A stretch of DNA of 64,000 nt from Amyelois transitella (Eukaryota > Arthropoda > Insecta > Lepidoptera > Pyralidae), in NCBI RefSeq assembly GCF_032362555.1, contig NC_083535.1:6324001-6388000 (forward strand), read 5' to 3'. The translations under genes and the position numbers were made by a program. Position 1 is the stretch's first letter. Each line of letters opens with the position of its first letter. Positions 48,029 to 60,115 of this stretch are shown one piece after another. A model generated the notes under the pieces. The model made no database searches, was not told where the DNA came from, and saw only the letters and a list, made by a program, of their open reading frames with translations.

Positions 48029-50212
48029 ATGGATTATTTGTTGATATACTACCTAGCCAAAAGACGACGTAGACAACAGCGGCAGCCAATCAGCCCATAT
48101 GTCTCGTCCAGAATGTTGTGTGGAGAATTTGTAACCAAGTTTACGCTATTAAGAGAAGATGAGAGGAGATTTTTTAAGTATTTTAAAATGTCAACGTCTA
48201 CATTTGATGAATTATTTTCGAAACTTGAACCATATTTGAAACATAGTGCTAATACTCTAAAAGTAAGAAGTGTATCAATTATATTACCAATAGAGAGGTT
48301 GGCAATAACGGCAAGGTAAGTAAATAAAATGTTTTTCTTGATATAAAATATTTTTATTTTGTCAGTCAAGATCACGCATGTATACAACCAAATCAGTTAT
48401 TGGACTTATCATAATCATAAGTAACAGTAAAATCACAGTGATTGGATTTATCACTTATTATAATTAACAATATTTTAATCTACAATTACTTTAATGAGAA
48501 CTAAGTATAACAATTTGGTAGTGTAGGTACATACGTAAAGTAAATCAAAATCACAGTCATTGTAATTATCATAATTAACAATATTATAAGGCTACTTCCA
48601 ATCTTTGTCTTTCTTCAAATAGAGTATAAATGCAGTAAATAATTGATAATAGGATTAATGTTCTGCTTGAGTGTCATTTGTCAGTACGATGTTCGATAAA
48701 TCCTCCAATGTAATAACATTTTCTTTTTCAATGTCAATTAATAAGTTTAATACCTTTGATCGAAACAATAATTTTTGATATGTAGACAATTTTTTTATGT
48801 TTGGCATAATAGATTTAAAAAATGACAAGTCTTCATCATTTTCTTCGTCCTTTTTGTGTTGTATGGATTGTAATAATTGTATTTCAAAAGGAGTCGGCGA
48901 CGACGCCTTTTTACGCTTTGATTGTTTTTGCGTTTCTCTGCTTGCTGTGTCATTTTCATTTCCAGATGTACTGGTCTCAGGTATTAACACCTCACTAGTG
49001 TCAACTATTGGGTGTTGGGACAATTCAAGTGTACTTGTATGACCCGAAGAGTCGTCCTGAGAATTTTCCAAAGATTCTTGTCCTTCTACTCTTTTGTTAG
49101 AGTCCAGAAAAGTCATAATATTATAATAGCTGTACCCTTTTCCTTTTTTAGCACCAGAACCAGACTTAAGTTTCTTGTTACTAGCTTTGACTTTCGTATA
49201 GCAATCTCTCGCGGTTTTCCATCGCGCTTGTATTTTTTTTTCTGAAAAATGAAAAATATACATACTTAAAAAATAATTTTGTATTTTTCACAGGTACTTA
49301 GTAAGTGGACATACTTTCGTGGATATGCACTTGGCGTACCATGCGGGACAATCTACCATCCGAAAAATTGTTAATGATGTCTGTCAAATTATATGGCAAA
49401 GACTGAAAGAAGAATGTATACCAGTATTTACACGTATGCGATGGGAAGACATAGCAGAAGGCTTTTTAAGCAACACAAATTTTCCTAACTGTTTAGGTGC
49501 TGTAGATGGAAAACATATACGGATTATAAGACCACCTCACAGCGGATCACTTTACTACAATTACAAACATTACTATTCCATTGTCTTGCTTGCAATGTGT
49601 AACGCAAACTATGAATTCACCTACATAAATGTTGGAATACAAGGTAAAGAATCTGACTCTTCAGTTTTCACCAACAGCACTTTATTTCAACAGATGCAGG
49701 ATGAGCTATTAGATATTCCTCCTCCAAAATCATTGCCAGTGCTACAAAATAATAAACCAACCAATACTGCAGCTACCACACCAGTGCCATACGTCATAGT
49801 TGGAGATGAAGCGTTTGGACTGTCTACACATCTTATGCGACCATATGCGCGGGCTATTGCAATGGATCATAGAAAGAAAATATTTAATTATAGATTGTCA
49901 AGAGCTAGACGTTACATTGAATCAACCTTTGGAATAATGGCCAATAAGTTTCGAATACTTCATCGTCCACTTAACGTTTCTAGAGAACATGCCATTTGTT
50001 TCATAAAAGCAATTTGTATAATGCATAATTTTGTACGAAAAAGAGACGGATTCGGTAATATCAGCGATGTTGTCATAACACCCCGCCATATCCGCGATAT
50101 CACAAATGGATTTGGGCTAGTTCAAAGAAACTCGTATACAATACGAGATCAGTTCGCTGATTACTTTGCCACAAACGGTAAGGTATCGTGGCAAGATCGC
50201 TGTATTTATTGA
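48029..50212 (+). CDS. HARBI1-like Harbinger transposase
   Basis: Two exons, 48029-48315 (donor AG|GTAAGT) and 49294-50212 (acceptor CACAG), give 1206 nt, 401 aa plus stop. The N-terminal part is basic with a helical DNA-binding look (AKRRRRQQRQ; FKMSTSTFDELFSKLEPYLK). The DDE_4 nuclease core shows the three acidic sites: GAVDGKHI (first D), VGDEAFGL (second D) and YIESTFGI (E). No frameshift or stop is seen. In PIF/Harbinger elements this nuclease cuts and rejoins the element but needs the partner protein for nuclear entry and end binding. Its intron (48316-49293) contains the partner's second exon on the other strand. The ATG lies 180 bp inside the left end, so the promoter must be in the terminal region. 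Confidence 0.95.
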
Positions 50213-50696
50213 TTATTTACTTAAGTTAAAAAAAATTTGCTCGTGAAGAGGTCACAATACAATAGTTAAATAACAATTAACATAAGTAAATACAAAATGT
50301 TTACTAAGCCTAAAGGTGGGTACAGACTATGTAACATATTACATGTTATTTTAACATGTTTTATATCATTCAGTGTCCACATTATCTGAAACTTGTTATA
50401 TAGCAATGTCGTATAACATGTTATGTTATATAGTCTGTACCCACCTTAATAAATGAAAGAAGTAAATAATTATGTAGTAAATAAATTTATAAAGTCATAA
50501 TAAAAAGTAAGAATTTACCTGTTGACTTTTTTTCTGTGTCACTGAAGTCCTCATAATTTTCGTATAATTCTTTACAAATCTCGAGCCATGCAGCTTGACG
50601 CGCATCCCTGTCTTTATACAAGTTGTTAGACAGATCCCATAAAGCGGGGCGACATTGCACTTCTAAAATAACACGTTCCGTATCAATATCACTCAT
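48655..50696 (-). CDS. MADF-domain (Myb/SANT-like) Harbinger partner protein
   Basis: Exons 50696-50519 and 49241-48655 give 765 nt, 254 aa plus stop. Residues about 8-100 form a MADF domain (VILEVQCRPALWDLSNNLYK; WLEICKELYENYED; KIQARWKTARDCYTK). It is followed by a Ser/Thr-rich middle, a basic run (KQSKRKKASS) that could be a nuclear localisation signal, and a C-terminal BESS-like stretch (DEDLSFFKSIMPNIKKLS). This pairing is standard for PIF/Harbinger. Its intron (49242-50518) encloses the transposase's second exon and the nested MITE. The ATG is about 240 bp inside the right end. Confidence 0.93.
50314..50446. mobile_element. Nested 133-bp MITE, TAA target duplication
   Basis: It lies inside the Harbinger element. 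The inverted ends AGGTGGGTACAGACTATGTA and TATAGTCTGTACCCACCT are flanked by TAA (50,311-50,313 and 50,447-50,449), the TWA duplication typical of PIF/Harbinger MITEs. It falls in the MADF gene's intron, so it need not break either gene. Confidence 0.88.
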
Positions 50697-50897
50697 GTTT
50701 ATCAACTTGATTGTACAAGCACGGCGCGTGCGACACGGATAACGCAGCGGCGCTCACTGATTTTCTAGAAACATCTCCGCTCGCGTGCTCCGTCGCACGG
50801 ACACGCGAGCGTACCCCCGTCGCCCGCGCCGCGTGTGACGGGCGTTCCGCCTTACGCAGCGCTGCTCTATGAATTTACATGAAACATCACGCCGCGC

Positions 50898-50938
50898 GGG
50901 TGCCCGCGCCGTGCACCCGCTTAACGCAGCGCACGGCC
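50898..50938 (-). repeat. Harbinger right terminal inverted repeat
   Basis: It is the partner of the left end and is followed by the GCA duplication. Confidence 0.95.
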
Positions 50939-51244
50939 GCAAGGTCTTGCTATTGAAGGTAATTATTTACGTCCGCAGACGATGGGGAATATATTAAAAC
51001 GCGCTGTTACCCTATAGGTAAAACAAGGTGTTGCCCAATAAGATATTATTATATTTGCCATTGTGACCTGAATAGCATAGGTTTTAGTCGTGTAATTAAT
51101 TAGTATCCACTATTTGTCTAGCAGTAGGACTATATCGTTAGCGAGATAAAGTATATCAAACCGAAGTAAATAACTCATTGTAATACTCGTTTCGATTAAC
51201 CTGTTTAGATAAAAATTTTTTATTCCGAAGAAGAAGTACCTTTT

Positions 51245-51380
51245 GATATAGTGGCAGGTTGCTAGCCCATCGCCTAAAAAAGAATACAAGTTTGTAAGCC
51301 TATCCCTTAGTCGCCTTTTACGACATGGAAAGAGATGGACTGGTCCTATTCTTTTTGAATTGGTGCCGGGAACCACACGG
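51245..51380 (-). repeat. SINE-like repeat
   Basis: It has 'ggcaggttgctagcccatcg', 'tatcccttagtcgcctttta' and 'ggtgccgggaaccacacggc'; this is the best preserved 3' part of the family in the window. Confidence 0.8.
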
Positions 51381-52162
51381 CACTACTACATAATTCATTT
51401 TTCAAAATATTACAAGTCCGTGACGACTGAGGCCAATATATATAAACTAATTGTTCTACATTTTCGCAGTCCTCTTTCAAAAAGCGTCATAACATGAAAA
51501 ATATCTCTATAATATCAATAAGATTTAAAAAATATGTATTTGGTAAACAGTTTTAGTCTAGCTATAGTTAATCTCTCCAATATTTCTGGTAATATTAAAA
51601 TCTTTTCTTGTCAAGATTGTTATCTCGTGACGTAATAGGTAAATTATTGTATAATAATAGTAGTTTATAGACCCAATGAAAAATACATTATACAGAAGTC
51701 TGAACTTATACAATGGGATGGACTAGTCCTGTGTAAATATTTGTTTTAGTAAATTAGATCTCAAATATACCTAAACTCTTAAATACTTACATAAGAATGT
51801 AACATTTAATTTTTAAAGCTTCTAAAGCATAAAACTGAGTATACATTGTAATATACTCACTTCAAATAATATAAATATATATTTAACAAGATACTTTAAA
51901 ATGTATGGACATATAAAATTATCCGCTCTTTCCATTGGTGTTCTGTCATTATTATAATGATGTATTTTATTTCCAAGTCATGTAAAGTAGTGTTATTGCA
52001 ATTATATTTTAGAGGCACCATCATTTCACTTTTATTTTATTGTATTTATGAACTCATTCTTGGGCCTAAAGTTCATAGTGCAAAATGACATAAGAAATAG
52101 TTATGTTATAAAAGTTCTAAATGTTAAGGACATTGATTGTGTTCTTAATAGCCATATTTGAG

Positions 52163-52246
52163 TACAGTGGGCTCAGGAGAAACGTAGACCATCTCTCCTT
52201 GGGTGGTGTACTGTAGGTGGCCCAGATATCACCTGGGCCCACTGTA
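52163..52246. repeat. 84-bp hairpin unit
   Basis: TACAGTGGGCTCAGG is inverted at 52,232-52,246 with one mismatch. A second small palindromic text (GGTGGCCCAGATATCACC) lies inside. It is likely a tiny MITE. Confidence 0.6.
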
Positions 52247-54051
52247 TAAGTTATGTTTGTATAAGTAAGTGTATGTAATTCCTAGCATGAATAAATTTTC
52301 CTACTACATTACAAAATTAAATTACATTGAACTTTTAAATTTCTTAATTAATCAATCAAATAACTTAGTGAACTATTTGCATTGTATAAACATATAGAAA
52401 TGTTATTTGGGATTTTCATCCCTGAAATATGCATTTGATAAAGTATTTAATTTGCTGCTTTAATAAAATACATCAATATGTGTTGTTAAGAGAATTTGAG
52501 TGGTGTTGTGTGTAATAAAATAGAAAGTATGCGTCTTTGCAATGGCATAACTTCTTGAATATTCTTCTACTTGGCAGCGCTGTGTTCAATATAAAATTAT
52601 AATTTACTTTAAACCTTCAGAAAAAAAGTGTAATCAATAAATATAAAAATAAAATCAGTAATAAGTAAAATCAATAAATATTAAATAAAGTTATATATAT
52701 ATATGTATATGTATATTTTACATTGACAATAATTTTATTATAATATATCAGCAAGTACAGCCACAGCAAAGCCAAGGTAAGATATGTAGTCTGAACCACA
52801 CAATCAGTCGAATCGGTTCAAATTAGTGGCACTGGACGGTGACCACGAATGTCGGTAAAAAAATAAACAAAGAGACATTTAGTAGCGAAGTTTAATGATA
52901 GGACTGCCCCAAACCAATATTTATACTGGTGTTTCCGACTGCGCCTTCCGCTCGTCAAGTGCGGTGTTTTTAGGACCCTGGGTTCCGCCTTATCACGCAG
53001 AAGGAAATATACTCGTCGCCTAGTTGTATCACTGCTTTTGTTACACTATATATTTTTTTATCTTTGAATCAGTGTTCTACAATACTTATTTAATAAATAG
53101 TTCACTCTTTGTGATTGTTTTTTATATTTTTTTTATGTATGGAGACAAAATACCTGTTTGATGATCAGTAGTTATGAAAAGACGTTGGGCATATTTTTTA
53201 AGTTTAATATTTACAAAATCACATAAGACATGGGGCAGTCAAATAAATATTCATATTAATCACAATACTCAAATGTAGATTATAAAATTAATTGTGAAAT
53301 ATTTTAGAAAACCTTTAGATATGCTTTTTAAATTAAATCATATGTCAATAAAAGAAAGTCATAATAATTCGTAATTTAAATGAATATAAAATATTTCTTA
53401 CTCAAGAGCCACTGTTAATCAAAGTTATTGAAGGGAAAAGAAAATAATAGTATGTGACACACACAGAGTAATTTGTTTTTGGTTTTATCTTTGGTTAACA
53501 GTGGACCTAAACTAATCTTATTATCTATACCTGGATTGCGCAATAGTGTAGGTGTTTACTCGTTTTTGAAAGATAAATTTTCAATTGTTGTTATGGCCTT
53601 GATGATGTAAATCCTCCTAAAGTTTATTAATTATAAATCGAAAAAAGTATAAAGTTGATGCATTTAATAATATATTTGGACATGTAGTGACAAGGGTCTG
53701 CCACTGATCACTTGTATGTGGCACATATGATGCATGCACCAGCCACGGTCGCGAATTTAATTATGGGCTGTTTAATAAATTAATGGAAAAATAAGGCTTT
53801 TTTATTTTATCGACTCCTCAAATTATATTCGATGGCATGACTTCTGGCAAAATCATTAAGCGTTGTAGAGACAACAAATGAATAAATTACACAGCAACAA
53901 GGTATAAAAATGTCCTTAAACTGACTGAAAATGTATCACCGATCCGACTATCTCGAACACGTAGATGAGTAAAACGTAATTACATGATCTTTGACTAAAA
54001 AGAAATACAGTATCCTTGTATATTGAAAAACCTATCTACTGCCTTGCCTAA

Positions 54052-54710
54052 GGGTGCTTTCAATTTATGCGTTTCTTGTCGGACCGCTGCCGCACGCTTA
54101 ACGCGCCGCTGGTTCTATCTCGCTGTCGGGCCGCTGCCGACACCGAACGACTAAATTGAAAGAGTATTTTACAGCCGTGCGTTTTTATCCTAGTGATTTG
54201 ACATTGCCATAGACTCTGACGAAGAAACATTACTGTTAGTGCTCTTGTTGAAAATCATCAAAGATAAGCAAAAACGTCGCCCCCATAAAAGAGCAGTACC
54301 GGCGCCGATTTCAATGTTAACATTCTAAAGAAAGCTTATGCAAAATATATATATTTGAACAGAGAATAAAATCATAATATTTTTTATTATTATAAAATTG
54401 TACTATGAAATATAAAAATTTGGAAAAAGAAAGTGACGTAGTGTAATAGTTTTTGCCATTTGACTATTCTACTAAGACTATCGATGATATATTAACACAC
54501 AATTGGTACCTACCTTTTTCACATACTTAATCCCAGTTATGATGTTTATATTTCATAATTTGCATACAAATAAAAAATGGGTGTCGATTTAATTGTACAC
54601 CGACATTTGTGAATTTTTATGAAAAAAGAGGATCGTCCGTGCGCTGTACGTTTAAGCACCGCTTCGGCACCGTAGCGATCCGACACGAAACGCATAAATT
54701 GAAAGCGACC
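54052..54710. mobile_element. Harbinger-type MITE, 659 bp, TAA target duplication
   Basis: The inverted ends share GCTTTCAATTTATGCGTTTC and continue with similar GTCGGA.CGCT text. TAA flanks both sides (54,049-54,051 and 54,711-54,713). GC-rich ends enclose an AT-rich, noncoding centre. The ends differ from those of the complete Harbinger at 47.8 kb, so a different transposase would mobilise it. Confidence 0.85.
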
Positions 54711-54713
54711 TAA

Positions 54714-55369
54714 TAGTCGATTTACGTGTTTACCTTGTTTGTCGAGTAGAGATATTGGAGTCTTCGAACTTTAATAGTTTCGCCATATCTGTCTTGCCTG
54801 TTTGCGATTTAACTCGGAGACTATAAGTGATAGTAAGCTGTAATTTGGCATGGGAATACGTACGTAGAAAAAAGTATTAAAAAAAAAATTTTTTTGTGTA
54901 TCTCCCATACTAGTAAAGTGGAGGGTAATATTTTTCTTCATTAACCCGTCATGTGAATTATCGTTAAATAGGTATTTTAATATAATATAATAATGTAAAT
55001 TGGCTTGGTTAAGATTGACCAAGAATGACACCATTTCTCGATTTAGGGATCTGTTTCTGAAATATTTGGTTTTTAAGTTTATTCTTTGGTTAGAGGCAAG
55101 TCCCCCACTCAAAGTCGGCATTCGCTACTACTGAACCCTATAATAAGCGTGTACCGACACGCACTTGACCGGTTCTTGGATCATGTCGTAGGTACCATAG
55201 ACTTCTTTTGAATATTTGTCACGAGACAATTATTACCTTGTTTTTAAATTATTATGGCAAAGTCAATCAAAGTTCTTTTTATAGTTAATTTAACTGTCAG
55301 TACATATAGGAATACCCTTTTTACATTCATTTATAAAGTGATTATAATTTTAGACAAAATATTTAAGAT
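54714..55369. other. Upstream region of secreted gene A
   Basis: It is AT-rich with short chance frames and no recognised motif or gene. Confidence 0.4.
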
Positions 55370-56622
55370 ATGCGCATCTTTAATAATATTTATTTTAGCA
55401 TAATTTATTTATGGACCGTCCAAGCAGTAGATTACGATAGAAAAGATAACATATTAATGAATCCATTGAAACTCCTAGATTTAATATCTAGGGAGAAGTA
55501 CCATATAACACTGAGTACAAAAGAAGGAAACTCATCAGGAAATAAAATAGACAAGCATTTGTTGGATACTGAAGAGATTGAAATAACTACAGGTACAAGA
55601 TTGATTTTGTTAGTAAGTTAGTACACGTATCACTTGAAGAAGTTTTATGCAAACTGCATAAATTTCTATTTATGCATAAAACTTCTGATTGCTAACTGAT
55701 GCTGATGATACAACGAGGTAATCACCTCCATCCGTCCAACTCTTCCAACCATTTAGCAATCTTAATGAGTAACCATGACCTTTTCAAGGGTTAGGTTGAC
55801 CTACAAAATTTAGCCGGAAGTTGTTTCGTGCACAGTTGACTGATCCTATCAATAAATTTGCATGGTCAAAGGCGTACCCTGAGAGTCGGTCCAGGGAGAC
55901 AAGCACGGGTTTCTCTCCTGTGAATGTCTAAAAAACGACTAAGGACAAGAAAATTTCAAGGCTGTCACGAATTTCGCTTAAATGTCATACAGTCTTAGTT
56001 ATCAATCAAACTTCTGTACGATGTACGATAGTAATACATGATAATTCAGTCTCAATATTTTTAAATTGTTTAAGTATTTGGTTATAAACCCGTGCTTTTA
56101 CAAAACCTACCAGGCTTAGCCTTAGCACGGAAATTACGTTAATTATAACGTTAAATACCTATATGTCGGCCGGCAAGTCAGGTATAGTTACTGCACACAA
56201 GACCTGAGCTGAACTAATATTAAATGCAAGTTAACTCATTAAGGGAGCCATATAATTTAATAAGTTCAAAATCTAAGGTTCAAAACGTACTTATAAAAAT
56301 AATAAACAGCGGTATTTGCCGCTAATCAGAGAGACAAGGTTAAAGGATGCCAACTGAAGTTAGGGACAGAGCTAATGTGAAATTATGCGATTTTTTAGCA
56401 AAAAACTGCCAGGACAAAGACGTGCTGAAGATGCGCAAGATCTGGAGTAGATGGAGCAAATGGAGTCCTTGTTCCGTGACGTGCGGCGGGGGGACCATCG
56501 TGCGACAGCGGGTGTGCGTGGCTGGGCGCTGTGCCCCCGACGAGCGCGAGGAACAGCGGCGGCCCTGCCTAAGGTCCCCGTGCCAGGTCGAACTGATTGA
56601 AGACCAACATGAAATTGATTGA
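55370..56622 (+). CDS. Small secreted protein with one thrombospondin type-1 repeat (gene A)
   Basis: Two exons, 55370-55592 and 56399-56622, give 447 nt, 148 aa plus stop. The phase-1 junction is intact (acceptor TTTTTTAG). Residues 1-19 look like a signal peptide (NNIYFSIIYLWTVQA). A polar linker with a possible N-glycosylation site (NSS) follows. Residues about 86-136 form a TSP1 repeat, WSRWSKWSPCSVTCGGG, with six Cys and the WxxWxxW motif that is usually C-mannosylated. The tail is acidic (VELIEDQHEID). TSP1 repeats act outside the cell in matrix or receptor binding. I do not recognise the specific gene. The TSP1 exon is much more GC-rich than its surroundings. Confidence 0.8.
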
Positions 56623-57371
56623 AATGGGATGCCTTGTTTAAATGCAGTATGTAGGTAAGTTGATTTAAACCAAATATCTTCTGCGCTGGAGACTTAAGTC
56701 GCCAGTCGGGTCCTACGAGTTCTTATACAGAGGAGAGGCTTTCTAAAAATTAATGATCCTATACGTAAAAGAGCTAGCTAGCCGTAATAAGTATATATTT
56801 TGACATGAGAGATGAGGCTGCTGAATCAGTCAGACCAAAGCACTTACAAGCGGTCAGGTCCATAATGTCACATTCCTACTTTTTTAGGATGTTAACAAAG
56901 TATGTAACATATCATGGGAGGAAGCAAAAAAAACGTCCGCGATAGGTGGCTTCAACTTCAAACTTTTCTAATTTTTTCACTTGATACGTTTCCATAGTGT
57001 CCATTTAATTATAAATGTAGATGGAAGTTTCACAACATCCATACGGCCAAATATATGTTTTAAATGTCAATAAGGATAGGCATAAGCAAACACAACATAA
57101 AAGCATCGGTCACATGTGTAATATAAATATTTTTATTTCTTCCGTAAATGAGCCTGCGAACCATTATCCTAGTTAGTCCATCTGCACCATGTTTTGAGTT
57201 CTCAGTACCTACTCAGTACAACGAACGTTTTCTTGGCATTCACTGTAACGCATGTAAACGAATTTTTCGTAGAAATTATTTCTTGGGAACATACCTAAGT
57301 ATCAGTCTGAATTGTTCGTTATCGTCAGTGCGCTGAAGAAGCTTGTGTGTAGTGTAAGAATTAATTTTAAA
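56623..57371. other. Gap between secreted genes A and B
   Basis: I see nothing beyond AT-rich DNA and a possible gene A 3' UTR. Confidence 0.4.
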
Positions 57372-60115
57372 ATGAATGTTCTTACATCAGTCATAATTTT
57401 CACAGTAGTAACAGATCTAGTATTAAGTGAGATAAAGTTAAATTTGAGTAAGTACATTTCTGATATACGATCTACTTCGACTAGATGCAGCGTTATAGCA
57501 CACGTGCAAAATTGTACGCCATCAGTGAATGTCCTCATTAGACTGGAAATTTTGCATAAGAGCGCTAAATACTATGTTGCTTTAATAGTTAGTTGATTAA
57601 ATGTACATCATACACTTTCGAATCCTACCATTACAATGTAGGCAACAGTAAACTATTGTCTTTTTTACATTACATAAACACTTGGCTGGGTACATTAGTT
57701 CAAATGTTAGGCAATGGAGTAAAAACGCCGTAATCTTCTGTGATTGCGAACACTTTTGAGTTTGATTTTGTTTACCTTTATTAAATGCATTTTAATTATG
57801 ATTTGTTTTTCAGTGCCTAAAGACACAACGGCAAGCGATGTACAAACGGTGCCTCCTCCATCAAGTACATCGCCAGTTCAAATACTTTTAGATAATCCTC
57901 TTTTGAATTCAATGTGGGTGTACCGGCCAAACTCCCACGTAAGATTTCATTCTATCTTCATTAATCATTAAAGACTGTAGGAAAACAAATCCAAAAGAGT
58001 AATCGAGGAATAACCTCGCTTTGAATTTAAATGTTTGGTTCTGTTCTGCTGTCAAACGAACCATAACAAAGCTTCTTTTTATGACTTTAAAGGCTGCTGA
58101 TCAAAATGTAAGACGCAGATTTAATCCTCTTCTTACCGGTCAAAGTTGAGTGTTGGGGTCCTATACCTAAATATCATATCTAAAGCTGAACTAGGCTTAC
58201 TTGCTTATCGAGAAACTACCAAATAAATAGTTCCGCAGACCCTTCATCACTAATCTAATCATAGGTAGTGCATCTTTAACATATTTTTATCTCATTACGT
58301 GGCCTGCAGAAACAACAACAACCTTTTCTTACATGTTAGATTGTTAGATGAACAAATTTTTCTTAGATGTTTCAAACTAGAAAATGTTACAGCCGGTGGC
58401 CCTTCAAGCTGATGATGGCGTTCAAGACCAGTTAAAGCTAAGGTCTGGCATATCCTTGACACGCCTTGCGAAAACTTTATATTATGACTACGAACCGTAT
58501 TTTAAAAAGGTATCTTACATGTGATAGATATTAATTAATGCATTTATGACTTGTCTGCATTGCATTTACTATAATTTCCAAATGCATTTGCATTTGTTTC
58601 ATTGTGTTTAGATTTTATTAAATGCTACTGCTATGATAACACAGAAAGAAAACACCTACCTACATAAAATGTTATGCGATCAGCCGCCCTTGCAGCGACA
58701 CACTCTGAAAATTTTAAGTTCTTAAGGTTAATCTGAAGAATTAGATTCGTCTAATGCTACAGCTAGTGTACCAGAAAAATTACTATCACAAAGACGTGTA
58801 CCGGAGCTATGAAGCTATGCACATCTATCGCTGAAAGAGAATGCGTTGGAACTCGTCGAATCGTCTATTGAATACGGAATCGTCGCATACCTACGCAAGT
58901 GTAGACTATCTCAAATCGCCTATTTTCACCAAAATTCTATCAAACACAACGCAACGCATCCTCGCTTAACGCCCGAGCACTCCTAAAGCAGGTCAGTAGC
59001 CGCGCAGTTTGAAAGCGGCCTGGCACCATGATGTTAGTACAAAAAAAACTCTTTCAAATAACAAAGGCGCGTAGGCCCGCGCTTTATTTTGATATGACGT
59101 ATTCGAAGAGTTACTTGTATCACAACGTGGCGCGGACCTGCTTTCCTTTTTCTGACCAGATTTGTCAACTTGTAGAGCTCAGATATATATTTTCTTTCAC
59201 AGGCTCAGTTCGAACCGTTCGAGACTCGATCGAAACCAATCAGGCTTGTGGCTCTGAGAAGGAACGGAAGGGCGCCATTGGAGCGAATTCGTGTTAGTTT
59301 CATAATGAAAATTTTTTTTAAAACTAGTTTTCTTTGTACCGTGTGGTTTACGGCAGTAAAGAATAGGACCACTCCATATCTTTCCCATGGATGAAGTAAA
59401 TGCCTTTAAGGGGGATAGGCTTCATTTAATATTCTTTATGGAGGCGATCGGCAACCTGTCACTATTTTAATCTCAGTTCCATTATAAAACCATACAGCTG
59501 AACGTGGGCTTTCAGTCTTTTCAAGACTCTGTCTGTAAAAAGATGTTATAATACGTATGAATTTACCTATGTACAAAAGAATTCATAGAACTAGAAAAAC
59601 AAATTCATTGTCAGATTATCAAAAGTAAATCACAAATAGGTACTTCGAATGTCGTTAGTAAATTACTACAATTAATGAGTAACACTCACTTCCAATCACA
59701 GCTTTCAACTTTTCCATTCGTCACTTGATTGTAGTATCTTATGGTTATGCATGAAGTTAAAAAAGTAAAATTATTTAGAGTTATTAGATACCTACTCAAA
59801 GGAAAACTATAACAACTAGGAAAGCTTTACTAGGCGCTATAAATGGCCAACAATACCTAAAAGTTCCTTCTTGTAAAACAGATATCTTTACATGTTATAG
59901 AACTACCAAAACCGATAAGATATACTTACTGTGACGGTTGGTGAGCTATGGAAGCCTCGTCTATATTATCACGTTAGTTAAAAGTTTACATTACTTAGCA
60001 GAGTATTAATAAAATTATCCTTTCTTTTTTTCTTGTTCAGACGGTGCCAAACGAGCGGGATCCTGTTATCGCTGAAATGCAATCCCCTTTTAACGAAGTA
60101 GGCTCATTTTGGTAA
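57372..60115 (+). CDS. Predicted small secreted protein, unrecognised (gene B)
   Basis: Exons 57372-57447, 57814-57938, 58393-58509 and 60041-60115 total 393 nt, 130 aa plus stop, with every junction in phase and with good acceptors. The first exon is a signal peptide (NVLTSVIIFTVVTDLVLS). The mature part has a Pro/Ser/Thr stretch (QTVPPPSSTSPVQ), then LLNSMWVYRPNSH, a helical-looking segment (LTRLAKTLYYDYEPYFKK) and the ending NEVGSFW. The stop TGG TAA overlaps what could be read as a GTAAGA donor, so an extra 3' exon is not excluded. There are no Cys residues in the mature part. The family is unknown to me. Confidence 0.62.
59325..59475 (-). repeat. SINE-like repeat in gene B intron 3
   Basis: It has 'taccgtgtggtttacggcag', 'aataggaccactccatatct' and 'ggcgatcggcaacctgtcac'. 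Read in reverse this is the family at 51,245-51,380. Confidence 0.78.

Larger units (their letters stand above)
47849..50938. mobile_element. PIF/Harbinger DNA transposon, apparently intact, 3090 bp
   Basis: The ends are 41-bp inverted repeats beginning GGCCGTGCGCTGCGTTAAGC, differing at one position. They are flanked by the 3-bp duplication GCA (47,846-47,848 and 50,939-50,941). The element carries both proteins that PIF/Harbinger elements need: a HARBI1-like DDE transposase (plus) and a MADF-type DNA-binding partner (minus). Both frames are open with good splice sites. Near-identical ends and open genes indicate a young insertion that may be autonomous. The ends are very GC-rich against an AT-rich background. 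A 133-bp MITE is nested inside. Confidence 0.95.
50939..54051. other. Intergenic stretch with repeats
   Basis: It is AT-rich, with a SINE-like copy at 51,245-51,380 and an 84-bp hairpin unit at 52,163-52,246. (TA)n-like text lies near 52,690. No supported gene was seen. Confidence 0.5.

Noticed and set aside
48049-49245. Frames antisense to the Harbinger transposase exon 1 and to MADF exon 2
   Set aside because: They are shadows; the sense frames have domain motifs and matching splice phases.
59028-59297. 89-codon plus-strand frame in gene B intron 3
   Set aside because: It has no signal peptide, motif or splice support and lies next to a SINE-like repeat.
55370-60115. Joining genes A and B into one gene
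   Set aside because: Gene A's TSP1 exon has an in-frame stop and no phase-1 donor before it, while gene B has its own signal-peptide exon in the right phase.
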